A stretch of DNA of 20,163 nt, taken from positions 1 to 20,163 of the forward strand of contig DXSD01000034.1 of the NCBI GenBank assembly GCA_019410665.1, read 5' to 3'. The notes under the pieces are model-generated. The model made no database searches, was not told where the DNA came from, and saw only the letters and a program-made list of their open reading frames with translations. Below are positions 6,877-15,199 of this stretch, piece by piece (position 1 is the first letter of the stretch; each line of letters starts with the position of its first letter). Source of the DNA: Fusobacterium sp. (lineage in GTDB: Bacteria; Fusobacteriota; Fusobacteriia; Fusobacteriales; Fusobacteriaceae). The translations under genes and the position numbers were made by a program.

Positions 6877-7893
6877 ATGAAAATAGCCTTAGATGCTATG
6901 GGTGGAGATAAGGCACCTTTTGAGACGATAAAGGGAGCTGTAAAAGCTTTAGAGGAGTTAGAAGCCTTACACCTTGTACTTGTTGGAAAGAAAGAAACTA
7001 TAGAGAGCGAGCTATCTAAATATAAAGTAGATAGAAATAGAATTGAAATAGTAGATGCAAGAGAAGTTATAGAGATGACTGATGATCCTGTTACAGCAGT
7101 AAAAGGAAAGAAGGATTCTTCTATGAATAGAACTTTGGAGTTAGTAAAAGATGGAGTTGTAGATGCTTCTGTTTCTGCTGGAAATACAGGAGCTTTAATC
7201 ACAGCAAGTCAGCTAAAATTAAAAAGAATAAAAGGGGTTTTAAGACCAGCTATCGCTACTATGTTTCCAAATAAAACTGGTAAAATGCTAATGCTTGATG
7301 TGGGAGCTACTGCAGATTGTAAACCAGAGTTTTTAAATCAATACGCTATGATGGGAACAAAATATCTAGAGATTTTATTAGGAAATAAAAATCCTACAGT
7401 AGGGCTATTAAATATAGGTACTGAAGAGGGAAAGGGAAATGAAGTTACTAGAGAAGCCTATAATCTTTTAAAAGATAATAAAAATATAAATTTCTTAGGA
7501 AATGTAGAAAGTACTGAAGTGATGAATGGAAAAATAGATGTAGTTGTAACTGATGGATTTACAGGAAATATGGTATTAAAGACTTCAGAGGGAATAGCCA
7601 AATTTGTAGTTTCTTCTTTAAAAGAGGAGATTAATAAAAGTATAATTTATAAAATAGGAGCTTTATTATTAAAACCTGCTATGAAACATATAATGAAGAA
7701 AATGGATTCTTCTGAATATGGTGGAGCTATGTTTTTAGGATTAAATGGATTATCAATAAAAGCTCATGGAAATTCAGATTCAAATGGAATAAAAAATGCT
7801 ATAAAAGTAGCTAATAAATTTGCTGAGATGAATTTTATCGAAGAGTTAAAAAATACAATAGATATGGTAAATACAAAAGAGGAAACCTTATAG
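6877..7893 (+). CDS. plsX: Phosphate acyltransferase PlsX
   Basis: PlsX converts acyl-ACP and inorganic phosphate to acyl-phosphate, the donor used by the membrane acyltransferase PlsY to start phospholipid synthesis. The 338-residue protein begins with the family signature MKIALDAMGGDKAP and contains DDPVTAVKGKKDSSM, SAGNTGALI, MLMLDVGATADCKPEFL, LLNIGTEEGKGNE and VVTDGFTGNMVLKTSEG. All are standard for PlsX, and nothing appears truncated. It is a soluble, membrane-peripheral enzyme in the family. The start at 6877 follows a TAGGAGGG site. fabH follows 11 bp downstream, so the two are co-transcribed, linking fatty-acid initiation to phospholipid formation. Confidence 0.97.
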   Translation: MKIALDAMGGDKAPFETIKGAVKALEELEALHLVLVGKKETIESELSKYKVDRNRIEIVDAREVIEMTDDPVTAVKGKKDSSMNRTLELVKDGVVDASVSAGNTGALITASQLKLKRIKGVLRPAIATMFPNKTGKMLMLDVGATADCKPEFLNQYAMMGTKYLEILLGNKNPTVGLLNIGTEEGKGNEVTREAYNLLKDNKNINFLGNVESTEVMNGKIDVVVTDGFTGNMVLKTSEGIAKFVVSSLKEEINKSIIYKIGALLLKPAMKHIMKKMDSSEYGGAMFLGLNGLSIKAHGNSDSNGIKNAIKVANKFAEMNFIEELKNTIDMVNTKEETL

Positions 7894-7904
7894 GAGGGAA
7901 ATAG

Positions 7905-8897
7905 ATGGAATTTAGAAGTGTAGGAATCAAAGGTTTAGGTTATTATGTTCCTGAAAGAGTAATGACAAATTTTGATTTTGAAAAGATAATAGATACAACT
8001 GATGAATGGATTAGAACAAGAACAGGAATAGAAGAAAGAAGATTTGCTTCTTCAGAACAGGCAACTTCAGATTTATGTGTTGAAGCAGCTAAAAAGGCGT
8101 TAGATAAAGCTGGAATGACAGTAGAAGATATAGATTTAATTTTAGTTGCAACATGTACACCAGATTATTTAGCACAGGCTACTGCTTGTTTAGTACAGTT
8201 AAAATTAGGTGCTAAAAATATACCTGCTTTTGATTTAAATGCTGCTTGTAGTGGATTTATATATGGACTAACTGTAGCAGGTGGAATGATTAGAGGGGGA
8301 GTTTATAAAAATATTCTAGTTATTGGTGGAGAAACTCTTTCAAGAATAATTGATATGCAAAATAGAAATACTTGTATTCTATTTGGAGATGGAGCAGCAG
8401 CAGCAGTTGTAGGAGAAGTTGAAGAGGGCTATGGAATGTTATCTACTTATTTAGGAGCTGAAGGAGAAGATGACATGATATTAAAAATACCTGCTGGTGG
8501 AAGTAAAAAACCAAATGATAAAGAAACTGTAGAAAATAGAGAAAATTTTGTAGTTATGAAAGGGCAAGATGTATTTAAGTTTGCTGTTCATGCTTTACCA
8601 AGTGCAACTAATAAAGCTTTAAAAATAGCTAATGTAAAATCAGAAGATTTACATATGATATTTCCACATCAAGCAAATGTAAGAATTATAGAGGCAGCTT
8701 CTAAGAGAATACATGTTCCTATAGAAAAATTCTATATGAATTTACAAAGATTTGGAAATACTTCTTCAGCATCTGTAGGATTGGCTTTAGGAGAAGCTTT
8801 AGATAAAGGTATGGTAAAAAAAGGTGATATGATAGCTCTTACAGGATTTGGAGCTGGGCTTACTTATGGATCAATAATAATGAAGTGGGCATACTAA
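7905..8897 (+). CDS. fabH: 3-oxoacyl-ACP synthase III
   Basis: FabH condenses acetyl-CoA (or a branched starter) with malonyl-ACP to begin each fatty-acid chain. The 330-residue protein carries the Cys-His-Asn triad of the family: Cys115 in LNAACSGF, His255 in FPHQANVR and Asn285 in RFGNTSSAS. The N-terminal TDEWIRTRTGIEERR and the C-terminal GFGAGLTYGS are also typical. Starter-unit preference cannot be told from sequence by eye. It is co-transcribed with plsX (GGAGGG site, 11-bp gap). A separate promoter, TTGACA at 8904, follows it and drives fabD. Confidence 0.97.
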   Translation: MEFRSVGIKGLGYYVPERVMTNFDFEKIIDTTDEWIRTRTGIEERRFASSEQATSDLCVEAAKKALDKAGMTVEDIDLILVATCTPDYLAQATACLVQLKLGAKNIPAFDLNAACSGFIYGLTVAGGMIRGGVYKNILVIGGETLSRIIDMQNRNTCILFGDGAAAAVVGEVEEGYGMLSTYLGAEGEDDMILKIPAGGSKKPNDKETVENRENFVVMKGQDVFKFAVHALPSATNKALKIANVKSEDLHMIFPHQANVRIIEAASKRIHVPIEKFYMNLQRFGNTSSASVGLALGEALDKGMVKKGDMIALTGFGAGLTYGSIIMKWAY

Positions 8898-8903
8898 TAT
8901 ATA

Positions 8904-8932
8904 TTGACATATTTTAAATGCTATGATATATT
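8904..8932 (+). promoter_or_regulatory. Internal promoter before fabD
   Basis: Consensus TTGACA (8904-8909), a 17-bp spacer and TATATT (8927-8932). Expected initiation is near 8939, leaving a short leader before the fabD ribosome binding site. It would allow fabD and the genes after it to be expressed above plsX-fabH. Confidence 0.75.
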
Positions 8933-8963
8933 AAAATACAGGTGTTTTATTAAGGAGGAGAGT

Positions 8964-9875
8964 ATGTCTAAAATAGCTTTTGTTTTTCCAGGACAAGGAA
9001 CACAGTATGTTGGAATGGGAAAAGAATTATATGAGAATAGTGAATTAGCTAGACAAGAATTTGATAATTTATTTTCAAAATTAGATTTTGACCTAAAAAC
9101 TATTATGTTTGAAGGACCAGAAGAAGCACTAAAAGAAACTAAAAATACTCAACCAGCTATCGTTTCAATGAGTTTGATATTAAAAAACTTATTAGAAGCT
9201 AAAGGAGTGAAAGCTGATTTTGTAGCTGGGCATTCAGTAGGAGAGTATGCAGCATTTGGAGCAGCTGGATATCTAACTATTGAAGATGCAGTTAAACTTA
9301 CTTCTGCAAGAGGAAAGTTTATGAATGAAGTTGCTGAAAAAGTTAATGGTGGAATGGCAGCAATAATAGGATTAGACTCAGATAAGATTGTTGAAGTATT
9401 AAAAGGTGTAGATGGAGTAGTAGAGGCAGTAAACTTTAACGAACCAAAGCAAACAGTAATAGCTGGAGAGAAAGAGAGTATTGCAAAGGCTTGTGAAGCT
9501 TTAAAAGAAGCTGGAGCTAGGAGAGCTATGCCATTAGCAGTATCAGGACCTTTCCATTCATCTTTAATGAAAGAAGCTGGAGAAAAATTAAAAGAGGAAG
9601 CAGAGAAGTATAATTTTACAATGACAGATGTAAAATTAGTAGCTAATACAACTGCTAATATTTTAAATTCAGTAGAAGAGATAAAAGAGGAAATATACAG
9701 ACAAAGTTTCGGACCAGTAAAATGGGTAGAAACAGTGAAAAAATTAAAGGCTGAAGGGGTAACAACTATTTATGAAATAGGGCCTGGAAAAGTATTAAAT
9801 GGACTTATCAAAAAAATTGATAAAGAAATTGAAGTAAAAAATATAGAAAAACTTGAAGATTTGTCAAATATATAG
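8964..9875 (+). CDS. fabD: Malonyl-CoA:ACP transacylase
   Basis: FabD transfers malonyl from CoA to acyl carrier protein, supplying extender units for fatty-acid synthesis. The 303-residue protein shows FPGQGTQYVGMG at the N-terminus, the nucleophile motif GHSVGE with Ser91, Arg117 in the malonate-binding position, and His199 in SGPFHSSLM. The start is ATG 8964, preceded by AAGGAGGAG. An in-frame upstream start at 8904 is rejected because it lies on the -35 box of the promoter and would add 20 residues unlike any FabD. In many bacteria fabG follows fabD; here acpP follows directly. Confidence 0.96.
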   Translation: MSKIAFVFPGQGTQYVGMGKELYENSELARQEFDNLFSKLDFDLKTIMFEGPEEALKETKNTQPAIVSMSLILKNLLEAKGVKADFVAGHSVGEYAAFGAAGYLTIEDAVKLTSARGKFMNEVAEKVNGGMAAIIGLDSDKIVEVLKGVDGVVEAVNFNEPKQTVIAGEKESIAKACEALKEAGARRAMPLAVSGPFHSSLMKEAGEKLKEEAEKYNFTMTDVKLVANTTANILNSVEEIKEEIYRQSFGPVKWVETVKKLKAEGVTTIYEIGPGKVLNGLIKKIDKEIEVKNIEKLEDLSNI

Positions 9876-9888
9876 TAAAATCTAATAT
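9861..9888 (+). promoter_or_regulatory. Possible promoter of acpP
   Basis: TTGTCA (9861-9866), a 16-bp spacer and TAATAT (9883-9888), overlapping the end of fabD. Both boxes are one or two bases from consensus. A dedicated promoter is plausible because ACP is needed in excess over the enzymes, but the region is so AT-rich that chance matches are common. Confidence 0.4.
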
Positions 9889-9933
9889 ATATAACGTTTT
9901 TAAAAATATAAAAAAATTTTAAGGAGGAAGAAA

Positions 9934-10155
9934 ATGTTAGATAAAATAAGAGAGATAGTAGTTGAGCAATTAGGAGTAGATGCTGAGCAAGTAGTACCTG
10001 AGGCAAACTTTGTAGATGATTTAGGAGCTGACTCATTAGATACAGTTGAGTTAATAATGGCTTTTGAAGAGGAGTTCGACGTAGAGATTCCTGATACAGA
10101 TGCTGAGAAAATCAAAACTGTTCAAGACGTTATCGATTACATCGAGTCAAAATAA
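9934..10155 (+). CDS. acpP: Acyl carrier protein
   Basis: This 73-residue acidic protein carries growing acyl chains on a 4'-phosphopantetheine arm. The attachment site is Ser34 in the canonical GADSLDTVEL motif, and the following helix (ELIMAFEEEFDVEIPD) is the recognition helix for partner enzymes. A strong AAGGAGGAAG site precedes the ATG at 9934. Near its 3' end the gene uses more C-ending codons (TTC, GAC, ATC) than its neighbours, in keeping with high expression. The neighbouring FabD, FabH and FabF are its direct partners. The coaD gene at 14699-15193 belongs to the CoA pathway that supplies its prosthetic group. Confidence 0.97.
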   Translation: MLDKIREIVVEQLGVDAEQVVPEANFVDDLGADSLDTVELIMAFEEEFDVEIPDTDAEKIKTVQDVIDYIESK

Positions 10156-10171
10156 TTAATTAAATAAAGCA

Positions 10172-10196
10172 AACGGGGTATTAACAGTACCCCGTT
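10172..10196 (+). terminator. Hairpin between acpP and fabF, weak terminator or mRNA stabiliser
   Basis: AACGGGGTA (10172-10180) pairs perfectly with TACCCCGTT (10188-10196) around a 7-nt loop. It is the most GC-rich stem in the window, but it is followed by ACTTATATA and not by a T-run. It may cause partial termination, or protect the 3' end of acpP mRNA so that ACP is made in excess over FabF. Confidence 0.6.
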
Positions 10197-10229
10197 ACTT
10201 ATATACAGAAAATAAATTGAGGTGGTAAT

Positions 10230-11468
10230 GTGAATAGAGTAGTAGTTACAGGAATAGGACTTATAACTGCACTAGGAACTGGAATTGAGAAAAGTTGGAA
10301 AAGAATCATAGCTGGGGAAACAGGAGTAGGAAGGATAGAATCTTATGATGCAACTGATATGCCAGTACAAATAGCAGCAGAAGTAAAAGATTTTGATCCT
10401 ATTGAATTTGGAATTGAGAAAAAAGAGGTAAAAAAATTAGCGAGAAATACTCAATTTGCTATTGCAGCAACTAAAATGGCATTGGAAGATTCAAAATTAG
10501 TAATTGATGAAACAAATGCTGAAGAGGTTGGAGTAATTGTTTCTTCTGGTATTGGAGGAATTGAGATATTTGAAGCTCAACATCAAACAATGTTAGAAAA
10601 AGGAGTAAAAAGAATATCTCCATTTACTATTCCAGCAATGATAGCTAACATGGCATCAGGAAATATTGGAATCTATTTTGGAGCAAAAGGACCAAATAAA
10701 TCAATAGTAACAGCATGTGCTGCAGGAACTCACTCAGTTGGGGATGCTTTTGAAATGATAAAAAATGGAAGAGCTAAAGCTATGATAGCTGGAGGAACAG
10801 AGGCTTCTATTACTCCATTTGCTATGAATGCTTTTGCTAATATGAAAGCTTTATCTACAAGAAATGATGAACCAGAAAAAGCTTCTAGACCATTTAGTGC
10901 TGATAGAGATGGTTTCGTAATGGGAGAGGGAGCAGGAATATTAATTCTTGAAGAGCTTGAATCTGCAAAGGCAAGAGGAGCAAAAATATATGCAGAGGTT
11001 GTAGGATATGGAGAGACTTGTGATGCTTACCATATAACAGCTCCAGCTGATGGTGGAGAAGGAGCAGCAAGAGCGTTTAAAATGGCTCTTAAAGAGGGAA
11101 ATATAGCTTTAGAAGATGTAACATACATAAATGCACATGGAACATCAACTCCTGCAAATGATAGAAATGAAACAGCAGCAATAAAATCTGTATTTGGAGA
11201 GGATACAAAAAATCTTATGGTTTCATCAACTAAAGGAGCAACAGGACATGGATTAGGAGCTGCTGGAGGAATAGAGGCAGTAATCATAGCTAAGGCGATA
11301 TCAGAAGGGGTAGTACCACCTACAATAAACTATGATAATCCAGATGCTGATTGTGATTTAAATTACGTTCCAAATCAAGCAGTTGAAAAGGAAATAGAAG
11401 TAGCTATGTCAAGTTCATTAGGATTTGGTGGACACAATGCAGTAATAGCTATGAGAAAATACAGATAA
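10230..11468 (+). CDS. fabF: 3-oxoacyl-ACP synthase II
   Basis: FabF elongates acyl-ACP with malonyl-ACP. The 412-residue protein has the full ketosynthase active site: Cys163 in VTACAAGTHS, His303 in NAHGTSTPAND, Lys335 and His340 in SSTKGATGHGLGAAGG. The GTG at 10230 is the start, with GAGGTGG at 10219-10225; an overlapping ATG at 10228 is in another frame and is followed at once by a stop. It is separated from acpP by a 74-bp gap holding the GC-rich hairpin. No good promoter is visible there, so it is probably read through from upstream. Confidence 0.97.
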   Translation: MNRVVVTGIGLITALGTGIEKSWKRIIAGETGVGRIESYDATDMPVQIAAEVKDFDPIEFGIEKKEVKKLARNTQFAIAATKMALEDSKLVIDETNAEEVGVIVSSGIGGIEIFEAQHQTMLEKGVKRISPFTIPAMIANMASGNIGIYFGAKGPNKSIVTACAAGTHSVGDAFEMIKNGRAKAMIAGGTEASITPFAMNAFANMKALSTRNDEPEKASRPFSADRDGFVMGEGAGILILEELESAKARGAKIYAEVVGYGETCDAYHITAPADGGEGAARAFKMALKEGNIALEDVTYINAHGTSTPANDRNETAAIKSVFGEDTKNLMVSSTKGATGHGLGAAGGIEAVIIAKAISEGVVPPTINYDNPDADCDLNYVPNQAVEKEIEVAMSSSLGFGGHNAVIAMRKYR

Positions 11469-11482
11469 TTTTAGGAGGAGAA

Positions 11483-12205
11483 ATGAAAAGAAATTACTTA
11501 GATTTTGAAAAAAATCTTGGGTATTCTTTTAAAAATAAAGAACTTCTAAAAAATTCACTTATTCATCGTTCATTTGGTAATGAGCATAGAAGATATAAAA
11601 AAATAAGTAATGAAAGACTAGAACTGCTAGGAGATGCAGTTCTAGATCTTATTGTTACTGAATATTTATATAAAAGTTATGCAGATTCAACTGAAGGAGA
11701 TTTAGCAAAAATTAAATCTATGGTAGTAAGTGAGCCAGTTTTAGCAGGGATTTCTAAGAAATTAGAAGTTGGAAACTATCTTCTTTTAAGCAGAGGAGAG
11801 GAGTTAACTGGTGGAAGAAAAAGAAGTTCAATATTAGGAGATGCCTTTGAAGCTATTTTAGGTGCTATATATATGGATTCAGACTTTGAAACAGCTAAGA
11901 AGTTTGCTTTAAGTCAAATAAAAGATGCTATTGATCATGTAGATACAAATGAAGATATTTTAGACTTTAAAACTATTCTTCAAGAGTATAGTCAAAAAAC
12001 TTATAAAGTTATTCCAGAATATTCAGTAATAAAAGAGATAGGACCAGATCATCAAAAAATATTTGAAATAGAAGTAAAAATTGACAATGGAATAGATTTA
12101 GTACAATCAGAGATAGGAATGGGAAAAAATAAGAAAACAGCAGAACAAGCAGCAGCTAAATCTTTATGTAAGAGATTAGGAGTAAAAATCCATGAAACAT
12201 TATAA
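11483..12205 (+). CDS. rnc: Ribonuclease III
   Basis: RNase III cleaves double-stranded RNA, processing the rRNA precursor and controlling mRNAs and antisense pairs. The 240-residue protein has the catalytic signature NERLELLGDAVLDL with acidic residues Glu44, Glu47 and Asp51, and the second acidic pair Asp120 and Glu123 in GDAFEAILGAIY. A double-stranded RNA-binding domain occupies about 162-237 and ends with the typical KKTAEQAAAKSL helix. A TAGGAGGAG site precedes ATG 11483, 14 bp after fabF. The fab-rnc junction is common in bacteria. Its last 14 bp overlap the next gene. Confidence 0.97.
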   Translation: MKRNYLDFEKNLGYSFKNKELLKNSLIHRSFGNEHRRYKKISNERLELLGDAVLDLIVTEYLYKSYADSTEGDLAKIKSMVVSEPVLAGISKKLEVGNYLLLSRGEELTGGRKRSSILGDAFEAILGAIYMDSDFETAKKFALSQIKDAIDHVDTNEDILDFKTILQEYSQKTYKVIPEYSVIKEIGPDHQKIFEIEVKIDNGIDLVQSEIGMGKNKKTAEQAAAKSLCKRLGVKIHETL

Positions 12206-13247
12206 TATACCAGTATTTATTAGTCATTTTGGTTGTCCTAATTCATGTGTATTTTGTAATCAAAAGAAGATAAATGGTAGGGAAACTGATGTTACCATGG
12301 AGGACTTAAGAAATACAATAGAAATGTACTTAGAAACTCTTCCAAAAAATTCCAAGAAAGAGGTGGCTTTTTTTGGTGGAACTTTTACAGGTATTTCTAT
12401 GAATTTACAAAAAGAGTATTTAGAAACAACTTATGAGTATATAAAAGCTGGAAAGATAGATGGAATTAGATTATCGACTAGACCTGATTGTATAAATGAA
12501 GAGATAGTTTCACAATTGAAAAAGTATGGTGTAACAGCTGTGGAATTAGGAGTTCAATCTTTAGATGAAGAGGTTTTACTTGCAACAGAAAGATACTATC
12601 CCCTTGAAGTTGTTGAAAATGCATGTAAGATAATAAAAGATTTTGGGATAAAATTGGGAGTTCAACTTATGATAGGACTTCCAAAAGCAACAACAGAGAG
12701 TGATTTTGAAAGTGCAAAAAAGGCTTTGGCTATGAAGCCTGATATGTTAAGAATATATCCAACTTTAGTAATAAAAAATACAAAGATGGAAGAGATGTTT
12801 TATAGAGGAGAATATATACCATTATCAATAGAAGAAGCTATTGAGAGAACAAGAAAGATATATGCATTATTTGAGAGCAATGGAGTTAATATAATAAGAG
12901 TTGGACTTCAACCTAGTGAAGATTTAAGAGCTGAGGGAGTAGTTTTAGGTGGTCCTTTTCATCCAGCATTTAGAGAGTTGACAGAAACAGAGATCCATTA
13001 TGATTTTTTTAAGAAAATAATAGAAAAAGAGAAAAAATTAGAGATAGTCTCTAATGAAAAAAGTGTTTCTAAACTTGTTGGAATAAAAAAGGCTAATAGA
13101 TTAAGATTGAAAGAGTATTTTAATATTAGCATAGATAACTCGATAGAAAAAGATGATGTGATTGTAAATGGAAAAAGATATTCTAGGTTAGATATACTAA
13201 GAGGAGAGTTAAGTAGTGATGAAACAAATAGTAATCAACATAGATGA
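12192..13247 (+). CDS. Radical SAM protein, Elp3-like, lacking the acetyltransferase domain
   Basis: The 351-residue protein has the radical SAM cluster motif CPNSCVFC with Cys15, Cys19 and Cys22 binding a 4Fe-4S cluster. It also has FFGGTFTGI (SAM-binding GGE-like stretch), STRPDCI and AVELGVQSLDEEVL. This pattern matches the Elp3-related group (COG1243) that resembles the radical SAM half of the tRNA-modifying Elp3 protein. The length is too short for the C-terminal acetyltransferase domain of full Elp3, so acyl-transfer activity is not expected. Substrate is unknown. The ATG at 12192 lies inside rnc, with AGGAG (12178-12182) at good spacing, and its own 3' end overlaps rng. Translational coupling with two ribonucleases hints at an RNA substrate, but that is inference. 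Confidence 0.85.
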   Translation: MKHYNIPVFISHFGCPNSCVFCNQKKINGRETDVTMEDLRNTIEMYLETLPKNSKKEVAFFGGTFTGISMNLQKEYLETTYEYIKAGKIDGIRLSTRPDCINEEIVSQLKKYGVTAVELGVQSLDEEVLLATERYYPLEVVENACKIIKDFGIKLGVQLMIGLPKATTESDFESAKKALAMKPDMLRIYPTLVIKNTKMEEMFYRGEYIPLSIEEAIERTRKIYALFESNGVNIIRVGLQPSEDLRAEGVVLGGPFHPAFRELTETEIHYDFFKKIIEKEKKLEIVSNEKSVSKLVGIKKANRLRLKEYFNISIDNSIEKDDVIVNGKRYSRLDILRGELSSDETNSNQHR

Positions 13248-14688
13248 ATTCCAATCAAGAGCCGCTATAATTGAAGATAAAAAAGTAATAGAGATTCTAA
13301 TCGAGAGAGAAGAAGAGGGAAGAATAAACGGAAGTATATATAAGGGGAAAGTAGCTAATGTTCTTCCAGGTATGGAGTCAGCTTTTTTAAATATAGGATT
13401 GGAAAAAAATGCATTTTTATATGTAAATGATTTAAGAGAGTTTGAAGAGAAGTATTTAGATGGAATATGTAATAGTAATAGACCTATTGAAGATCTCTTA
13501 ACAGTGGGAGATGAAGTAGTAGTACAGGTTTTAAATGAACCTAGAGGAACAAAGGGAGCTAGAGTAACTACTCATTATACTTTACCAGGAAAATATTTAG
13601 TGCTTATGCCTAATAATGATCATATTGCTATCTCAAAAAAAATAAAAGATGAAGTTGAAAGAGCTAGATTAGAAGAGATATTTAGAGATATAAAACCTGA
13701 AAATATGGGAGTTATAATACGTACTGCAGCTTTTGGAAAAACTCTGTTTCATTTTGAAAGAGAGTTAGAGTATCTTATAAAAAAGTGGGAAGATATTGAA
13801 AAGAAAACTAAAAATGCCAAAATTGGAGAGGTTTTATATAAAGATAATGGTATAGTAACCACTGTACTAAGAGATATCTTTTCTACTGATATAGATGAGC
13901 TTATTGTAGATAATGAAGAGGTTTATTGGGAGATTATAGATTATATTAATGCTTTTAGTGAAAAAACACTAAAAACAAAGATAAAACTATTTAAAAATGA
14001 AGATGGCATAGATATTTTTAGTGTTTATGGAGTTGAAAAAGAGATAGAGAACGCCTTAAAAGAGGAAGTAAGACTTGAGTGTGGTGGATCTTTAGTAATA
14101 CAAAAAACAGAAGCACTTATAAGTATAGATGTTAATACTGGTAGAAACACAGGAAGTTATAGTTTAGAGAGAACAGTTTTAAATACTAATCTAGAAGCAG
14201 CTAGAGAGATTCCTAGACAGCTTAGGCTTAGAAACTTAGGTGGAATTATAATTATTGACTTTATTGATATGAAGTTTGATGAGGATAAGGAAGAAGTATT
14301 AAAGGTATTAGAGGAAAACTTAGCTAAAGATAGAATAAAAAATAATATAGTTCACTTTACTGATTTAGGATTAGTAGAGATGACTAGAAAAAGAACTGGA
14401 AAACCACTATATAATTATTTTCAAGAGAGATGCCCTATTTGTGAGGGAACGGGGAAGATAAAATCAAAAGATGCTGTAATCCATGAGATGATGAGTGAAA
14501 TAAAGATGTGTGCTAAGGATGAAGATATAAGTATTATAAAGGTAATCCTTTCTAAAAAATTAAAAACAGCATTTAAAGAGTTATATTTTGATTTTGTAGA
14601 AGATTTTGTTAAAAATAGAAAAAAAGAACTTATATTAGAAGAGAATTCACAAAATGATTATTCATATGAGATTATTTTGATGAAGTAA
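13216..14688 (+). CDS. rng: Ribonuclease E/G family protein
   Basis: Members cleave single-stranded RNA endonucleolytically in rRNA maturation and mRNA decay. The 490-residue protein matches RNase G in size and lacks the long C-terminal scaffold of enterobacterial RNase E. An S1 domain spans about 38-120. The catalytic magnesium residues are Asp305 in ISIDVNTG and Asp348 in IIIDFIDM. Cys406 and Cys409 in ERCPICEGTGK form the Zn-link used for dimerisation. The start is either GTG 13216 or ATG 13219: GAGGAG at 13201-13206 is better spaced for the GTG, while the ATG gives the more usual MKQIVINID. Both starts lie inside the radical SAM gene, an overlap of about 30 bp. Confidence 0.94.
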   Translation: MMKQIVINIDEFQSRAAIIEDKKVIEILIEREEEGRINGSIYKGKVANVLPGMESAFLNIGLEKNAFLYVNDLREFEEKYLDGICNSNRPIEDLLTVGDEVVVQVLNEPRGTKGARVTTHYTLPGKYLVLMPNNDHIAISKKIKDEVERARLEEIFRDIKPENMGVIIRTAAFGKTLFHFERELEYLIKKWEDIEKKTKNAKIGEVLYKDNGIVTTVLRDIFSTDIDELIVDNEEVYWEIIDYINAFSEKTLKTKIKLFKNEDGIDIFSVYGVEKEIENALKEEVRLECGGSLVIQKTEALISIDVNTGRNTGSYSLERTVLNTNLEAAREIPRQLRLRNLGGIIIIDFIDMKFDEDKEEVLKVLEENLAKDRIKNNIVHFTDLGLVEMTRKRTGKPLYNYFQERCPICEGTGKIKSKDAVIHEMMSEIKMCAKDEDISIIKVILSKKLKTAFKELYFDFVEDFVKNRKKELILEENSQNDYSYEIILMK

Positions 14689-14698
14689 GGATGGCTAT

Positions 14699-15193
14699 AT
14701 GAAAATAGGAGTATATGCAGGAAGTTTTGACCCCATTACTAAGGGACATTTCGATGTAATAAAAAAATCACTAAAGATAACTGATAAGTTAATAGTGGCA
14801 GTAATGAATAATAGTAATAAAAAGTGTTGGTTTTCTTTGGAAGAGAGAAAAGAGTTGATAGAATTATTGACAGAAGAGTTTGGAGATAAAGTTGAAGTAA
14901 AAAGTTTTGATGGACTTTTAATAGACTTTATGGAAAAAAATGGAGCTGAGATAATCATTAGAGGTTTAAGAGCTGTTTCTGATTATGAATATGAATTAGG
15001 GTATGCTTTTGTCAATCATGATTTATCAGATGGAAAAGTAGAAACAATATTTGTTCCTGCTGCAAGAGAGTATATGTATTTAAGCTCTAGTGCTGTTAGA
15101 GAGGCAGCAACTGTTGGGGCAAGATTGGATATTTTTGTTGATAATAAGATAATAGAGAGAGTAAAAGAAAAGGCTAAAAGTATAAAAGGATAG
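14699..15193 (+). CDS. coaD: Pantetheine-phosphate adenylyltransferase
   Basis: PPAT adenylates 4'-phosphopantetheine to dephospho-CoA, the penultimate step of coenzyme A synthesis. The 164-residue length is typical. The nucleotidyltransferase signature GSFDPITKGHFDVI (8-21) contains the T/HxGH motif with His17. The IIRGLRAVSDYEYELGYA stretch and the C-terminal YLSSSAVREAA motif are also diagnostic. The ATG at 14699 follows an AAGGA site that overlaps the rng stop region (10-bp gap). The gene is co-transcribed with rng and radA; its product ultimately feeds the phosphopantetheine arm of ACP. Confidence 0.97.
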   Translation: MKIGVYAGSFDPITKGHFDVIKKSLKITDKLIVAVMNNSNKKCWFSLEERKELIELLTEEFGDKVEVKSFDGLLIDFMEKNGAEIIIRGLRAVSDYEYELGYAFVNHDLSDGKVETIFVPAAREYMYLSSSAVREAATVGARLDIFVDNKIIERVKEKAKSIKG

Positions 15194-15199
15194 GTTATC

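Noticed and set aside
8904..8963. Extended N-terminus for fabD beginning at 8904
   Set aside because: It would start on the TTGACA promoter box, has no ribosome binding site and adds 20 residues not seen in FabD; ATG 8964 has AAGGAGGAG.
11027..11287. Open frame of 86 codons on the - strand
   Set aside because: It is antisense to the conserved active-site region of fabF and shows no independent coding signal.
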